Shown: positions 14,911 to 28,419, numbered from the stretch's first letter. The stretch is 64,000 nucleotides of DNA from Agelas oroides (GCA_949130485.1 OX422189.1:1993720-2057719), one strand, 5' to 3'. Numbers and translations are program-made. Notes: generated from the letters alone by a model not told the origin.

Positions 14911-16475
14911 GTCTCTACCTCACTCTACCACATTCTACCCTGGCTCGACCCGACTCTACCTCACTCTACCACACTCTATCCTGATCTCGACCCGACTCTA
15001 TCCAACTCTACCACACTTTCCCCAGACTCTACCTCTCTCTACTACACTCTACCCTGACTAGACCCGACTCTACCTCACTCTACCGCACTCTACCCTGGCT
15101 CAACCCGACTCTACATTACTCTACCACCCACTACCCCAACTCTACCTCACTCTACCACACTCTACCCTGTGTCGACACTACTCTACTTCACTCTACCACA
15201 CTCTACACAGACTCGACCAGACTCTACCTCACTCTACCACACTCTACCCTAGCTCGACCCACCTCTACCTCCTTCTACCACACTCTACCCTACCTCGACC
15301 CGTCTCTACCTCATTCTACCACACTCTACCCCAACTCTACGCCTCTCTACCACACACTACCCTGGCTCAACCCGACTCTACCTCACTCTACCACACTCTA
15401 TCCCAACTCTACCTCACTCTACCACACTCTTCCCTCGCTCGACCCGACTCTACCTTACTCTACCACACCCTACTCTGACTGTACCTCACTCTACCACATT
15501 CTACTCTTGCTCGACCCGACTCTACCTCACTCTACCACACTCTACTCTAACTCCACCTCACTCTACCACACTCTACCACACTCCACCTGGGCTCGACCCG
15601 ACTCTACCTCACTCTACCACACTCTACCCTGATCTCAACCCGACTCTACCTAACTCTACCACCCTCTACCCCGACTCTACCTCACTCTACCACTCTCTAC
15701 CCTGGCTCGACCCGACTCTACCTCACTCTGCCACACTCTACCCTAGCTCGACCCAACTCTACCTCACTCTACTACACTCTACCCCGACTCTACCTCACTC
15801 TACCTCACTCTACCAAGGCTCGATCCGACTCTTCCTCACTCTACCACACACTACCCCGACTCTACCTCACTCTACCACACTCTACCCAGGCTCGGCCCTA
15901 CTCTACCTCACTCTACCACAGTCTACCCTGGCTCGGCCCGACTCTACCTCACTCTACCACACACTACACCGACTCTACCTCACTCTACAACACTCTACCC
16001 TGGCTCGAACCGACTTTACCTCACTCCACCACACTCTACCCTTGCTAGACCCGACTCTACCTCACTCTACCACACTCTACCCTGGCTGGACCCGACTCTA
16101 CCTCACTCTATCACACTCTACCCTGGATAGACCCGACTCTACCTCACTCTACCACATTCTACCCCGACTCTACCCTACTCTACCACACTCTACCCCGATT
16201 CTACCTCACTCTACCACACTCTACCACACTCTACCCTGGCTAGACCCGACTCTACATCACTCTACCACACTCTACACCGACACTACCTCACTCTACCACA
16301 CTCTTTCCTGGCTCAATGCGACTCTACCTCACTCTACCACACTCCACCCTGTCTTTTCCTCATTCTACCACACTCTAACCTGGCTTGACCCGACTCTACT
16401 TCGCTCTACCACACTCTACCCTGGCTCGTCCCACCTCTACCTCGCTCTACCACACTCTACCCTGCCTCGACCGGA

Positions 16476-17817
16476 CTCTACCTCACTCTACCACACTCTC
16501 CCCTGGCTCGACCTCAATCTACCACACTCTACCCTGGCTCGAACCGACTCTACCTCACTCTACCACACTCTACCCTGCCTCGACCGGACTCTACCTCACT
16601 CTACCACACTCTCCCCTGGCTCGACCTCAATCTACCACACTGTACCCTGGCTCGAACCAACTCTACCTCACTCTACCACACTTTACCCTGGCTATGGGTC
16701 ACTCTACCACACTATACCCAGGCTCGACCCTACTCCACCTCGCTCTACCAAACTCTACCCTGGCTCGACCCGACTCTACCTCACTCTACCACACTCTACC
16801 CAGACTCTACCTCACTCTGGAACACTCTACCACGCTTTACCACATTCTACCCCGACTCTACATCACTCTACCACACTCTACTCTGCCTCGACCCGACTCT
16901 ACCTCACTCTGCCACACTCTACCCTGGCTCGACACGACTCTACCTCACTCTACCCTACTCTACACTGGCTCGACCCGACTCTACCTCACTCTACCTCACT
17001 CTACCCTGTCTTGACCCGACTCTACCTCAGTCTACCACACTCTATCCCAATTCTACCTCACTCTACCACACTCTTCCCTCGCTCGACCCGACTCTACCTC
17101 ACTCTACCACACCCTACTCTGACTCTACCTCACTCTACCACACTCTACCCTGGCTCGACCCGACTCTACCTCACTCTACCTCACTCTACTCTAACTCTAC
17201 CTCACTCTACCACACTCTACCACACTCTACCCATTGCTCGACCCGACTCTACCTCACTCTACCACACTTTACTCTGACTATGGGTCACTCTACCACACTA
17301 TACCCCGGCTCGACCCTACTCTACCTCACTCTACCACACTCTACCCTGGTTCAACCCGACTCTACCTCACTCTACCCCACTGTACCCAGACTCTACCTCT
17401 GGAACACTCTACCACGCTTTACCACACTCTACTCCGACTCTACCTCACTCTACCACACTCTACTCTGCCTCGACCCGACTCTACCTCACTCTGCCACACT
17501 CTACCCTGGCTCGACCCGACTCTACCTCACTCTACCCCACTCTACACTGGCTCGACCCGACTCTACCTCACTCTACCTCACTCTACCCTGGCTCGACCCG
17601 ACTCTACCTCACTCTACCACACTCTATCCCAACTCTACCTCACCCTACCACACTCTTCCCTCGCTCGACCCGACTCTACCTCACTCTACCACACCCTACT
17701 CTGACTCTACCTCACTCTACCACACTCTACCCTGGCTTGACCCGACTCTACCTCACTCTACCACACTCTACTCTAACTCTACCTCACTCTACCACACTCT
17801 TCACTCGCTCGACCCGT
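16476..17817 (+). repeat. Tract C 1,342-bp tandem duplication, copy 1
   Basis: Landmarks at 16496, 16681 and 17234 recur at 17838, 18023 and 18576, all 1,342 bp apart. The unit holds 113-bp units, a CTTTACCCTGGCTATGGGTC monomer and a tract-A-like section with the TTTACTCTGACTATGGGTC landmark. The 156-codon readings at 17234-17704 and 18576-19046 are identical. Confidence 0.9.
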
Positions 17818-19074
17818 CTCTACCTCACTCTACCACACTCTCCCCTGGCTCGACCTCAATCTACCACACTCTACCCTGGCTCGAACCGACTCTACCTCAC
17901 TCTACCACACTCTACCCTGCCTCGACCGGACTCTACCTCACTCTACCACACTCTCCCCTGGCTCGACCTCAATCTACCACACTGTACCCTGGCTCGAACC
18001 AACTCTACCTCACTCTACCACACTTTACCCTGGCTATGGGTCACTCTACCACACTATACCCAGGCTCGACCCTACTCCACCTCGCTCTACCAAACTCTAC
18101 CCTGGCTCGACCCGACTCTACCTCACTCTACCACACTCTACCCAGACTCTACCTCACTCTGGAACACTCTACCACGCTTTACCACATTCTACCCCGACTC
18201 TACATCACTCTACCACACTCTACTCTGCCTCGACCCGACTCTACCTCACTCTGCCACACTCTACCCTGGCTCGACACGACTCTACCTCACTCTACCCTAC
18301 TCTACACTGGCTCGACCCGACTCTACCTCACTCTACCTCACTCTACCCTGTCTTGACCCGACTCTACCTCAGTCTACCACACTCTATCCCAATTCTACCT
18401 CACTCTACCACACTCTTCCCTCGCTCGACCCGACTCTACCTCACTCTACCACACCCTACTCTGACTCTACCTCACTCTACCACACTCTACCCTGGCTCGA
18501 CCCGACTCTACCTCACTCTACCTCACTCTACTCTAACTCTACCTCACTCTACCACACTCTACCACACTCTACCCATTGCTCGACCCGACTCTACCTCACT
18601 CTACCACACTTTACTCTGACTATGGGTCACTCTACCACACTATACCCCGGCTCGACCCTACTCTACCTCACTCTACCACACTCTATCCTGGTTCAACCCG
18701 ACTCTACCTCACTCTACCCCACTGTACCCAGACTCTACCTCTGGAACACTCTACCACGCTTTACCACACTCTACTCCGACTCTACCTCACTCTACCACAC
18801 TCTACTCTGCCTCGACCCGACTCTACCTCACTCTGCCACACTCTACCCTGGCTCGACCCGACTCTACCTCACTCTACCCCACTCTACACTGGCTCGACCC
18901 GACTCTACCTCACTCTACCTCACTCTACCCTGGCTCGACCCGACTCTACCTCACTCTACCACACTCTATCCCAACTCTACCTCACCCTACCACACTCTTC
19001 CCTCGCTCGACCCGACTCTACCTCACTCTACCACACCCTACTCTGACTCTACCTCACTCTACCACACTCTACCA
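17818..19074 (+). repeat. Tract C 1,342-bp tandem duplication, copy 2 (end differs)
   Basis: Matches 16476-17732 with very few changes; one I noted is TACCCTGGTTCAACC in copy 1 against TATCCTGGTTCAACC in copy 2 (18686). The match stops near 19074, where copy 2 runs into CACACTCTACCCATTGCTC in place of the TGGCTTGACCC monomer of copy 1. Confidence 0.88.
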
Positions 19075-19407
19075 CACTCTACCCATTGCTCGACCCGACT
19101 CTACCTCACTCTACCACACTTTACTCTGACTATGGGTCACTCTACCACACTATACCCAGGCTCGACCCTACTCTACCTCACTCTACCCCACTCTACCCAG
19201 ACTCTACCTCACTCTGGAACACTCTACCACGCTTTACCACACTCTACCCCGACTCTACCTCACTCTACCACACTCTACTCTGCCTCGACCCGACTCTACC
19301 TCACTCTGCCACACTCTACCCTGGCTCGACCCGACTCTACCTCACACTACCCCACTCTACACTGGCTCGACCCGACTCTACCTCACTCTACCTCACTCTA
19401 CCCTGGC
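19075..19407 (+). repeat. Tract-A-like linker monomers
   Basis: This piece repeats the TTTACTCTGACTATGGGTC section of tract A (ATG at 19132), closer to the 1517/5577 version than to the neighbouring copy at 18622, because it has the TCTACCCCACTCTACCCAG join and lacks the GGTTCAACC monomer. It shows that tract A sequence and tract C share an ancestor. Confidence 0.75.
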
Positions 19408-19633
19408 TCGACCTCACTCTACCACACTCTACCCTGGCTTGACCCGACTCTACCTCACTCTACCACACTCTACCCTGGCTTGACCCGATTGTACCTCACT
19501 GTACCTCACTGTACCCTTGCTCGACCTCACTCTACCACACTCTACCCTGGCTTGACCCGACTCTACCTCACTCTACCACACTCTACCCTGGCTTGACCCG
19601 ATTGTACCTCACTGTACCTCACTGTACCCTTGC
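19408..19633 (+). repeat. Second 113-bp unit, two copies
   Basis: TCGACC starts fall at 19408, 19521 and 19634, 113 bp apart. This unit differs from the one at 13084: it contains TGGCTTGACCCGAC and TGGCTTGACCCGATTG monomers. The equal length reflects the same 41+41+31 arithmetic, not common descent of the whole unit. Confidence 0.85.
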
Positions 19634-20412
19634 TCGACCCGACTCTACCTCGCTCTACCACACTCTACCCGGATCTCGACCCGACTCTACCTAACTCTAC
19701 CACACTCTACCCGATTCTACCTCACTCTACCACTCTGTACCCTGACTCGACCCAACTCTACCTCACTCTGCCACACTCTACCCTAGCTCGACCCGACTCT
19801 ACCTCACTCTACCACACTCTCCCCTGGCTCGACCCAACTCTACCTCACTCTATAACACTCTACCCTGCTTCGACTCGACTCTATCTCACTCTACCACACT
19901 CTACCCCAACTGTACCTAACTCTACCACACTCTACCCTGGCTCAACCCGACACTACCTCACTCTACCACACTCTACCCTGACTAGACCTGACTCTACCTC
20001 ACTCTACAACACTCTACCCTGGCTCAACCCGACTCTACATCACTCTACCACACACTACCCCGACTCTACCTCACTCTACCACACTCTACCCTGGCTCAAC
20101 CCGACACTACCTCACTCTACCACACTCTACCCTGACTAGACCTGACTCTACCTCACTCTACAACACTCTACCCTGGCTCAACCCGACTCTACATCACTCT
20201 ACCACACACTACCCCGACTCTACCTCACTCTACCACACTCTACCCTGGCTCAAACCGACTGTACCTCACTCTACCACACTCTACCCTGGCTCGACCCGAC
20301 TCTACCTCACTCTACCACACTCTATCCTGGCTCAAACCGACTCTACCTCACTCTACCACCCTCTCCCCTGGTTCAACCCGACTCTACCTCACTCTACCAC
20401 ACTCTACCCCAC
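19550..20412 (+). repeat. Tract D 0.9-kb duplication, copy 1
   Basis: Pairs with 20494-21315. The offset is 944 bp at the left (19630 and 20574) and 903 bp at the right (19935 and 20838). The 41-bp difference is one monomer (CTCTCCCCTGGCTCGACCC type, near 19821) present here and absent in copy 2. A 154-bp tandem duplication lies inside. Confidence 0.86.
19935..20242 (+). repeat. 154-bp tandem duplication nested in tract D copy 1
   Basis: CCCTGGCTCAACCCGACAC starts at 19935 and again at 20089, 154 bp on (three 41-mers plus one 31-mer). The same nested pair is in copy 2 (20838 and 20992), so the 154-bp duplication came first and the 0.9-kb one later. Confidence 0.9.
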
Positions 20413-20493
20413 TCTACACTGGCTCGACCCGACTCTACCTCACACTACCTCACTCTACCCTGGCTCGACCTCACTCTACCACACTCTACCCTG

Positions 20494-21315
20494 GCTTGAC
20501 GCGACTGTACCTCACTCTACCACACTCTACCCTGGCTTGACCCGATTGTACCTCATTCTACCTCACTGTACCCTTGCTCGACCCGACTCTACCTCGCTCT
20601 ACCACACTCTACCCGGATCTCGACCGGACTCTACCTAACTCTACCACACTCTACCCGACTCTACCTCACTCTACCACTCTGTACCCTGACTCGACCCAAC
20701 TCTACCTCACTCTGCCACACTCTACCCTAGCTCGACCCAACTCTACCTCACTCTATCACACTCTAGCCTGGTTCGACTCGACTCTATCTCACTCTACCAC
20801 ACTCTACCCCAACTGTACCTAACTCTACCACACTCTACCCTGGCTCAACCCGACACTACCTCACTCTACCACTCTCTACCCTGACTAGACCTGACTCTAC
20901 CTCACTCTACAACACTCTACCCTGGCTGAACCCGACTCTACATCACTCTACCACACACTACCCCGACTCTACCTCACTCTACCACACTCTACCCTGGCTC
21001 AACCCGACACTACCTCACTCTACCACACTCTACCCTGACTAGACCTGACTCTACCTCACTCTACAACACTCTACCCTGGCTCAACCCGACTCTACATCAC
21101 TCTACCACACACTACCCCGACTCTACCTCACTCTACCACACTCTACCCTGGCTCAAACCGACTGTACCTCACTCTACCACACTCTACCCTGGCTCGACCC
21201 GACTCTACCTCACTCTACCACACTCTATCCTGGCTCAAACCGACTCTACCTCACTGTACCACCCTCTCCCCTGGTTCAACCCGACTCTACCTCACTCTAC
21301 CACACTCTACCCCGA
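20494..21315 (+). repeat. Tract D 0.9-kb duplication, copy 2
   Basis: Copy of 19550-20412 minus one 41-mer, and including its own nested 154-bp pair at 20838-20991 and 20992-21145. Ends near 21315 where the copies take different monomers (CCCCACTCTACACTGG in copy 1, CCCCGACTCTACC here). Confidence 0.85.
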
Positions 21316-23591
21316 CTCTACCTCACTCTACCTCACTCTACCCAGGCTCGACCTGACTCTACCTCACTCTAGCACCCTCTACCCTGTCTCGACCCGACTC
21401 TACCTCACTCACCCACACTCTACCACACTCTACCCTGGCTTGACCCGACTCTACCTCACTCAACCACACTCTACCCCTACTCTACCTTACTCTACAACGC
21501 TGTACCCTGGCTTGAACCGATTGTACCTCACTCTACCACACTATCCCCTTTCTCGACCCGACTCTACCTCGCTCTACCACACTCTACCCTGATCTCGACC
21601 CGACTCTACCTAACTCTACCACACTCTACCCCGACTCTACCTCACTCTACCACTCTCTACCCTGGCTCGACCCGACTCTACCTCACTCTGCCACACTCTA
21701 CCCTAGCTCGACCCGACTCTACCTCACTCTACCTCCCTCTCCCCTGGCTCGACCCAACTCTACCTCACTCTACCACACTCTACGCCGACTCTACCTCACT
21801 CTACCACACTCTATCCTGGCTCAACCCGACCCTACCTCACTCTACCACACTCTACCCTGACTAGACCCAACTCTACCTCACTCTACCACACTCTATCCGG
21901 GCTCGACCCGACTCTACCTCACTCTACCACACACTACGCCGATTCTACCTCCCTTTACCACACTCTACCCTTTGTCGAAGTGACTCTACCTAACTCCATT
22001 ACACTCTACCCTTGCTCGACACGACTCTACCTCACTCTACCACACTCTACCCTGGCTCGACCCGAATCTACCTCACTCTACCACACTCTACGCTGACTCT
22101 ACCTGACTCTACCACACTCTACCCTGGCTCGAACCGACTCTACCTCACTCTACCACACTCTACCCTTGCTCGACCCGACTCTACCTCACTCTGCCACCCT
22201 CTCCCCTGGTTCGACCCGACTCTACCTCACTCTACCACACACTACCCCGACTCTACCTCACTCTACCTCACTCTACCCAGGCTCGACCCGACTCTACCTC
22301 ACTGTAGCACATTCTACCCTGTCTCGACCCGACTCTACCTCACTCTACCACACACTACCACGACTCTACCTCACTCTACAACACTCTACCCTGGCTCGAA
22401 CCAACTCTACCTCACTTCACCAGACTCTACCCTTGCTAGACCCGACTCTACCTCACTCTACCACACTCTACGCTGGATCGACCCGACTCTACCTCACTCT
22501 ACTACACTCTACCCTGGGTAGACCCGACTCTACCTCACTCTACCACCCTCTACCCCGACTCTACCCTACTCTATCACACTCTACCCATACTCTACCTTAC
22601 TGTACCATACTCTACCACACTCTACCCTGGCTCGACCCGACTCTACCTCACTCCACCACCCTGTACCCCGACTCTACCTCACTCTACCACACTCTACCAC
22701 ACTCTACAACATTCTACCTGGGATCGACCCGACTCTACCTCACTCTACCACCCTCCACACCGACTCTACCTCACTCTACCACACTCCTCCCTGGCTCATC
22801 GCAACTCTACCTCACTCTATCATACTCTACCCCGTCTCTACCTCATTCTACCACACTCTACCCTGGCTCGACCCGACTCTACCTCGCTCTACCTCACTCT
22901 AACCTGCCTCGACCGGACTCTACCTCACTCTACCACACTCTCCCCTAGCTCGACCTCACTCTACCACACCCTACCCTGTCTCGACCCGACTCTACCTAAC
23001 TCTACCACACTCTACCCCGACTCTACCTCACTCTACCACTCTCTACCCTGGCTAGACCCGACTCTACCTCACTCTGCAACACGCTACCTTAGCTCGACCC
23101 GATTCTACCTCCCTTTACCACACTCTATCCTTGCTCGACCCGACTCTACCTCACTCTACCACCCTCTACCCTACCTCGACCGGTCTCTACCTCACTCTAT
23201 CATACTCTCCCCTGGCTCGACCTCACTCTACCACACTCTACCCTGGCTCGAACCGACTCTACCTCACTCTGCCACACTCTACCCAGACTCGACCCGACTC
23301 TACCTCTCTCTTCCCCACTCTACCCTGGCTAGACCCGACTGTACCTCACTCTACCACACACTACCCCGATTCTACCTCACTCTACCACACTCTACCCTGG
23401 TTCGACCTGACTCTACCTCACTCTACCACACTCTACCCTGACTCTACCTCACTCTACCACACTCTACCCTTGCTCGACCAGACTCTACCTCACTCTACCA
23501 CCCTCTACCCTAGTCGAACCAACTCTACCTCCCTCTACCACACTCTACCCTTGCTCGACCCGACTCTACCTCACTCTACCACACTCTACCC
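21316..23591 (+). repeat. Tract E: diverged monomers without a clear period
   Basis: A stretch of 41-mers, 31-mers and single modules with many private substitutions, for example TTTGTCGAAGTGAC (21971) and CCACTCTACGCTGG. It carries early forms of tract F monomers, including CTCCTCCCTGGCTCATCGC (22785) and TATCATACTCTCCCC (about 23198). No gene, RNA or mobile element is visible. Confidence 0.75.
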
Positions 23592-25170
23592 TTGATCGAC
23601 CACACTCTACCTCACTCTACCACACTCTACCCCTACTCTACCTCACTCTACCACACTCTACCCTGGCTCGAACCGACTCTACCTCACTCTGCCACACTCT
23701 ACCCAGGCTCGACCCGACTCTACCTCTCTCTTCCCCACTCTACCCTGGCTAGACCCGACTGTACCTCACTCTACCACACACTACCCCGATTCTACCTCAC
23801 TCTACCACACTCTACCCTGGTTCGACCTGACTCTACCTCACTCTACCACACTCTACCCTTGCTCGACCAGACTCTACCTCACTCTACCACCCTCTACCCT
23901 AGTCGAACCAACTCTACCTCCCTCTACCACACTCTACCCTTGCTCGACCCGACTCTACCTCACTCTACCACACTCTACCCTTGATCGACCACACTCTACC
24001 TCACTCTACCACACTCTACCCCTACTCTACCTCACTCTACAACACTCTACCCTGGCTCAAACCGACTCTACCTCACTCTACGACACTCTACTCTTGCTCG
24101 ACCCTACCCTACCTCACTCTACCACCCTCTACCCTGGCTAGACCCGACTGTACCTCACTCTACCACACACTACCCCGATTCTACCTCACTCTACCACACT
24201 CTACCCTGGTTCGACCTGACTCTACCTCACTCTACCACACACTACCCCGATTCTACCTCACTCTACCACACTCTACCCTGGTTCGACCTGACTCTACCTC
24301 ACTCTACCACACTCTACCCTGACTCTACCTCACTCTACCACACTCTACCCTTGCTCGACCAGACTCTACCTCACTCTACCACCCTCTACCCTAGTCGAAC
24401 CAACTCTACCTCCCTCTACCACACTCTACCCTTGCTCGACCCGACTCTACCTCACTCTACCACACTCTACCCTTGATCGACCACACTCTACCTCACTCTA
24501 CCACACTCTACCCCTACTCTACCTCACTCTACAACACTCTACCCTGGCTCAAACCGACTCTACCTCACTCTACGACACTCTACTCTTGCTCGACCCTACC
24601 CTACCTCACTCTACCACCCTCTACCCTGGCTAGACCCGACTGTACCTCACTCTACCACACACTACCCCGATTCTACCTCACTCTACCACACTCTACCCTG
24701 GTTCGACCTGACTCTACCTCACTCTACCACACTCTACCCTGACTCTACCTCACTCTACCATACTCTACCCTTGCTCGACCAGACTCTACCTCACTCTACC
24801 ACACTCTACCCCGACTCTACCTCACTCTACAGCACTCTACCCTGGCTCGAACCGACTCTACCTCACTCTACGACACTCTACCCTTGCTCGTCCCTACTCT
24901 ACCTCACTCTACCACCCTCTACCCTACCTCGACTGGTCTCTACCTCGTTCTACCACACTCTACCCCGACTCTACCTCACTCTACCACACTGTACCACACC
25001 ATACCCTGGCTCGACCCGACTCTACCTCACTCTACCACCCTCTACCCCGACTCTACCTCACTCTACTACACTCTACCACACTCTACCCGGGATCGACCCG
25101 ACTCTCCCTCACTCTACCACACTCTACCCTTGCTCGACCCGACTCTACCTCACTCTACCACACTCTACCC
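23592..25170 (+). repeat. Length variants of the 420-bp HOR (389, 492 and 698 bp)
   Basis: The 389-bp unit (23592-23980) lacks the 31-mer CTCTACCCTGACTCTACC. The 492-bp unit (23981-24472) has a 31+41 pair twice (CACTACCCCGATTC with TGGTTCGACCTGAC). The 698-bp stretch is a 298-bp unit (24473-24770, three monomers of 41+40+41 bp lost) plus a 400-bp unit (24771-25170). Confidence 0.85.
24771..25170 (+). repeat. 400-bp HOR variant, copy 1
   Basis: Monomer lengths are 41, 31, 41, 41, 41, 31, 10, 41, 31, 10, 41 and 41, totalling 400. Two free ten-base modules (CTGTACCACA and CTCTACCACA) are included. The unit recurs at 28420-28819, an offset of 3,649 bp. Confidence 0.87.
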
Positions 25171-25590
25171 TTGATCGACCACACTCTACCTCACTCTACC
25201 ACACTCTACCCCTACTCTACCTCACTCTACAACACTCTACCCTGGCTCAAACCGACTCTACCTCACTCTACGACACTCTACTCTTGCTCGACCCTACCCT
25301 ACCTCACTCTACCACCCTCTACCCTGGCTAGACCCGACTGTACCTCACTCTACCACACACTACCCCGATTCTACCTCACTCTACCACACTCTACCCTGGT
25401 TCGACCTGACTCTACCTCACTCTACCACACTCTACCCTGACTCTACCTCACTCTACCACACTCTACCCTTGCTCGATCAGACTCTACCTCACTCTACCAC
25501 CCTCTACCCTGGTCGAACCAACTCTACCTCCCTCTACCACACTCTACCCTAGCTCGACCCGACTCTCCCTCACTCTACCACACTCTACCC

Positions 25591-26319
25591 TTGATCGACC
25601 AGACTCTACCTCACTCTACCACACTCTACCCCGACTCTACCTCACTCTACAACACTCTACCCTGGCTCGAACCGACTCTACCTCACTCTACGACACTCTA
25701 CCCTTGCTCGACCCTACTCTACCTCACTCTACCACCCTCTACCCTACCTCGACCGGTCTCTACCTCGTTCTACCACACTCTACCCCGACTCTACCTCACT
25801 CTACCACACTGTACCACACTATACCCTGCCTCGACCCGACTCTACCTCACTCTACCACCCTCTACCCCGACTCTACCTCACTCTACTACACTCTACCACA
25901 CTCTACCCGGGATCGACCCGACTCTACCTCACTCTACCACACTCTACACCGACTCTACCTCACTCTACCACACTCCTCCCTGGCTCATCGCGACTCTACC
26001 TCACTCTACCACACTCTACTCCGTCTCTACCTCATTCTACCACACTCTATCCTGGCTCGACCCGACTCTACCTCGCTCTACCACACTCTACCCTGGCTAG
26101 ACACTACTCTACCTCGCTCTACCACACTGTACCCTGCCTCGACCGGACTCTACCTCCCTCTACCATACTCTACCCCGACTCTACCTCACTCTGCAACACT
26201 CTACCCTGGCTCGAACCGACTCTACCTAACTCTAACACACTCTAACCCGACTCTACCTCACTCTACCACTCTCTACCCTAGCTCGACCCGACTCTCCATC
26301 ACTCTACCACACTCTACCC
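25591..26319 (+). repeat. 729-bp HOR variant, copy 1
   Basis: Begins like the 400-bp form, then adds TCATCGCGAC, TCCGTCTC, TATCCTGGCTCGACCC and CTAACACACTCTAAC monomers before returning to the TTGCTCGACCAG landmark. Further copies start at 29240, 30502 and 31651. Confidence 0.87.
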
Positions 26320-27159
26320 TTGCTCGACCAGACTCTACCTCACTCTACTGCACTCTATCCCGACTCTACCTCACTCTACAACACCCTACCCTTGCTCGAA
26401 CCGACTCTACCTCACTCTACCACACTCTACCCTTGCTCGACCGTACTCTACCTCACTCTACCACTCTCTACCCTACCTCGACCGGTCTCTACCTCCCTCT
26501 ACCATACTCACCCCTGGATTGACCTCACTCTACCACACTCTACCCTGGTTCGACCTGACTCTACCTCACTCTACCACACTCTACCCTGACTCTACCTCAC
26601 TCTACCACACTCTACCCTTGCTCGACCAGACTCTACCTCACTCTACCACCCTCTACCCTGGTCGAACCAACTCTACCTCCCTCTACCACACTCTACCCAA
26701 GCTCGACCCGACTCTCCCTCACTCTACCACACTCTACCCTTGATCGATCAGACTCTACCTCACTCTACCACACTCTACCCCGACTCTACCTCACTCTACA
26801 ACACTCTACCCTGGCTCGAACCGACTCTACCTCACTCTACCACACTCTACCCTTGCTCGACCCTACTCTACCTCACTCTACCACCCTCTACCCTACCTCG
26901 ACCGGTCTCTACCTCCCTCTACCATACTCACCCCTGGATTGACCTCACTCTACCACACTCTACCCTGGTTCGACCTGACTCTACCTCACTCTACCACACT
27001 CTACCCTGACTCTACCTCACTCTACCACACTCTACCCTTGCTCGACCAGACTCTACCTCACTCTACCACCCTCTACCCTGGTCGAACCAACTCTACCTCC
27101 CTCTACCACACTCTACCCTTGCTCGACCCGACTCTACCTCACTCTACCACACTCTACCC

Positions 27160-27579
27160 TTGATCAACCACACTCTACCTCACTCTACCACACTCTACCC
27201 CGACTCTACCTCACTCTACAACACTCTACCCTGCCTCAAACCGACTCTACCTCACTCTACGACACTCTACTCTTGCTCGACCCTAGTCTACCTCACTCTA
27301 CCACCCTCTACCCTACCTCGACCGGTCTCTACCTCCCTCTACCATACTCACCCCTGGATTGACCTCACTCTACCACACTCTACCCTGGTTCGACCTGACT
27401 CTACCTCACTCTACCACACTCTACCCTGACTCTACCTCACTCTACCACACTCTACCCTTGCTCGACCAGACTCTACCTCACTCTACCACCCTCTACCCTG
27501 GTCGAACCATCTCTACCTCCCTCTACCACACTCTACCCTTGCTCGACCCGACTCTACCTCACTCTACCACACTCTACCC
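27160..27579 (+). repeat. Reference 420-bp HOR of 11 monomers
   Basis: From the TTGATCAACC landmark the monomer lengths, taken cyclically, are 41, 31, 41, 41, 41, 31, 41, 31, 41, 40 and 41, which sum to 420. The 40-mer has GGTCGAACC, one base less than usual. Monomers differ clearly from each other but match their counterparts in adjacent units, which is the definition of a higher-order repeat. Confidence 0.92.
27183..27213 (+). repeat. Reference 31-bp monomer (modules a-b'-d)
   Basis: A clean example of the short monomer. Module a is 27183-27192, b' 27193-27203 and d 27204-27213. It equals the 41-mer with ten bases removed where b and c join, leaving a hybrid module CTCTACCCCGA with one CpG. 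Both monomer types are interspersed in fixed orders inside each higher-order repeat. Confidence 0.9.
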
Positions 27580-28419
27580 TTGATCAACCACACTCTACCT
27601 CACTCTACCACACTCTACCCCGACTCTACCTCACTCTACAACACTCTACCCTGCCTCAAACCGACTCTACCTCACTCTACGACACTCTACTCTTGCTCGA
27701 CCCTAGTCTACCTCACTCTACCACCCTCTACCCTGGCTAGACCCGACTGTACCGCACTCTACCACACACTACCCCGATTCTACCTCACTCTACCACACTC
27801 TACCCTGGTTCGACCTGACTCTACCTCACTCTACCACACTCTACCCTGACTTTACCTCACTCTACCACACTCTACCCTTGCTCGACCAGACTCTACCTCA
27901 CTCTACCACCCTCTACCCTGGTCGAACCAACTCTACCTCCCTCTACCACACTCTACCCTTGCTCGACCCGACTCTACCTCACTCTACCACACTCTACCCT
28001 TGATCGACCACACTCTACCTCACTCTACCACACTCTACCCCTACTCTACCTCACTCTACAACACTCTACCCTGGCTCAAACCGACTCCGCCTCACTCTAC
28101 GACACTCTACTCTTGCTCGACCCTACCCTACCTCACTCTACCACCCTCTACCCTGGCTAGACCCGACTGTACCTCACTCTCCCACACACTACCCCGATTC
28201 TACCTCACTCTACCACACTCTACCCTGGTTCGACCTGACTCTACCTCACTCTACCACACTCTACCCTGACTCTACCTCACTCTACCACACTCTACCCTTG
28301 CTGAACCAGACTCTACCTCACTCTACCACCCTCTACCCTGGTCGAACCAACTCTACCTCCCTCTACCACACTCTACCCTAGCTAGACCCGACTCTCCCTC
28401 ACTCTACCACACTCTACCC

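Larger units (their letters stand above)
12391..16475 (+). repeat. Tract B: diverged mixed monomers
   Basis: Monomers here are the same 41- and 31-bp types but carry more private variants and no long-range period. Recurrent forms include CTCAATGCGACTCTACC (12627, 12902 and 16314) and CTGTCTTTTCCTC/CTGTGTTTTCCTC. Parts resemble tract A (15160-15860) and tract J (14440-14910). It contains the 113-bp triplication and the 416-bp duplication listed separately. Nothing gene-like is seen. Confidence 0.8.
26320..28419 (+). repeat. Five consecutive 420-bp HOR units
   Basis: Units start at 26320, 26740, 27160, 27580 and 28000, each exactly 420 bp. The first three use the CATACTCACCCCTGGATTG pair of monomers in the middle; those from 27580 on use TGGCTAGACCCGACTG plus CACTACCCCGATTC instead, also 41+31 bp in net length. 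The switch inside a run suggests exchange between two HOR subtypes. Confidence 0.92.

Noticed and set aside
17737..19596. A 619-codon open frame, the longest in the window
   Set aside because: It starts at TTG, runs across tandem copies and HOR borders, and consists only of the repeat translation. Open frames of this kind exist in all three + frames at once, as expected for a repeat with few stop-forming variants.
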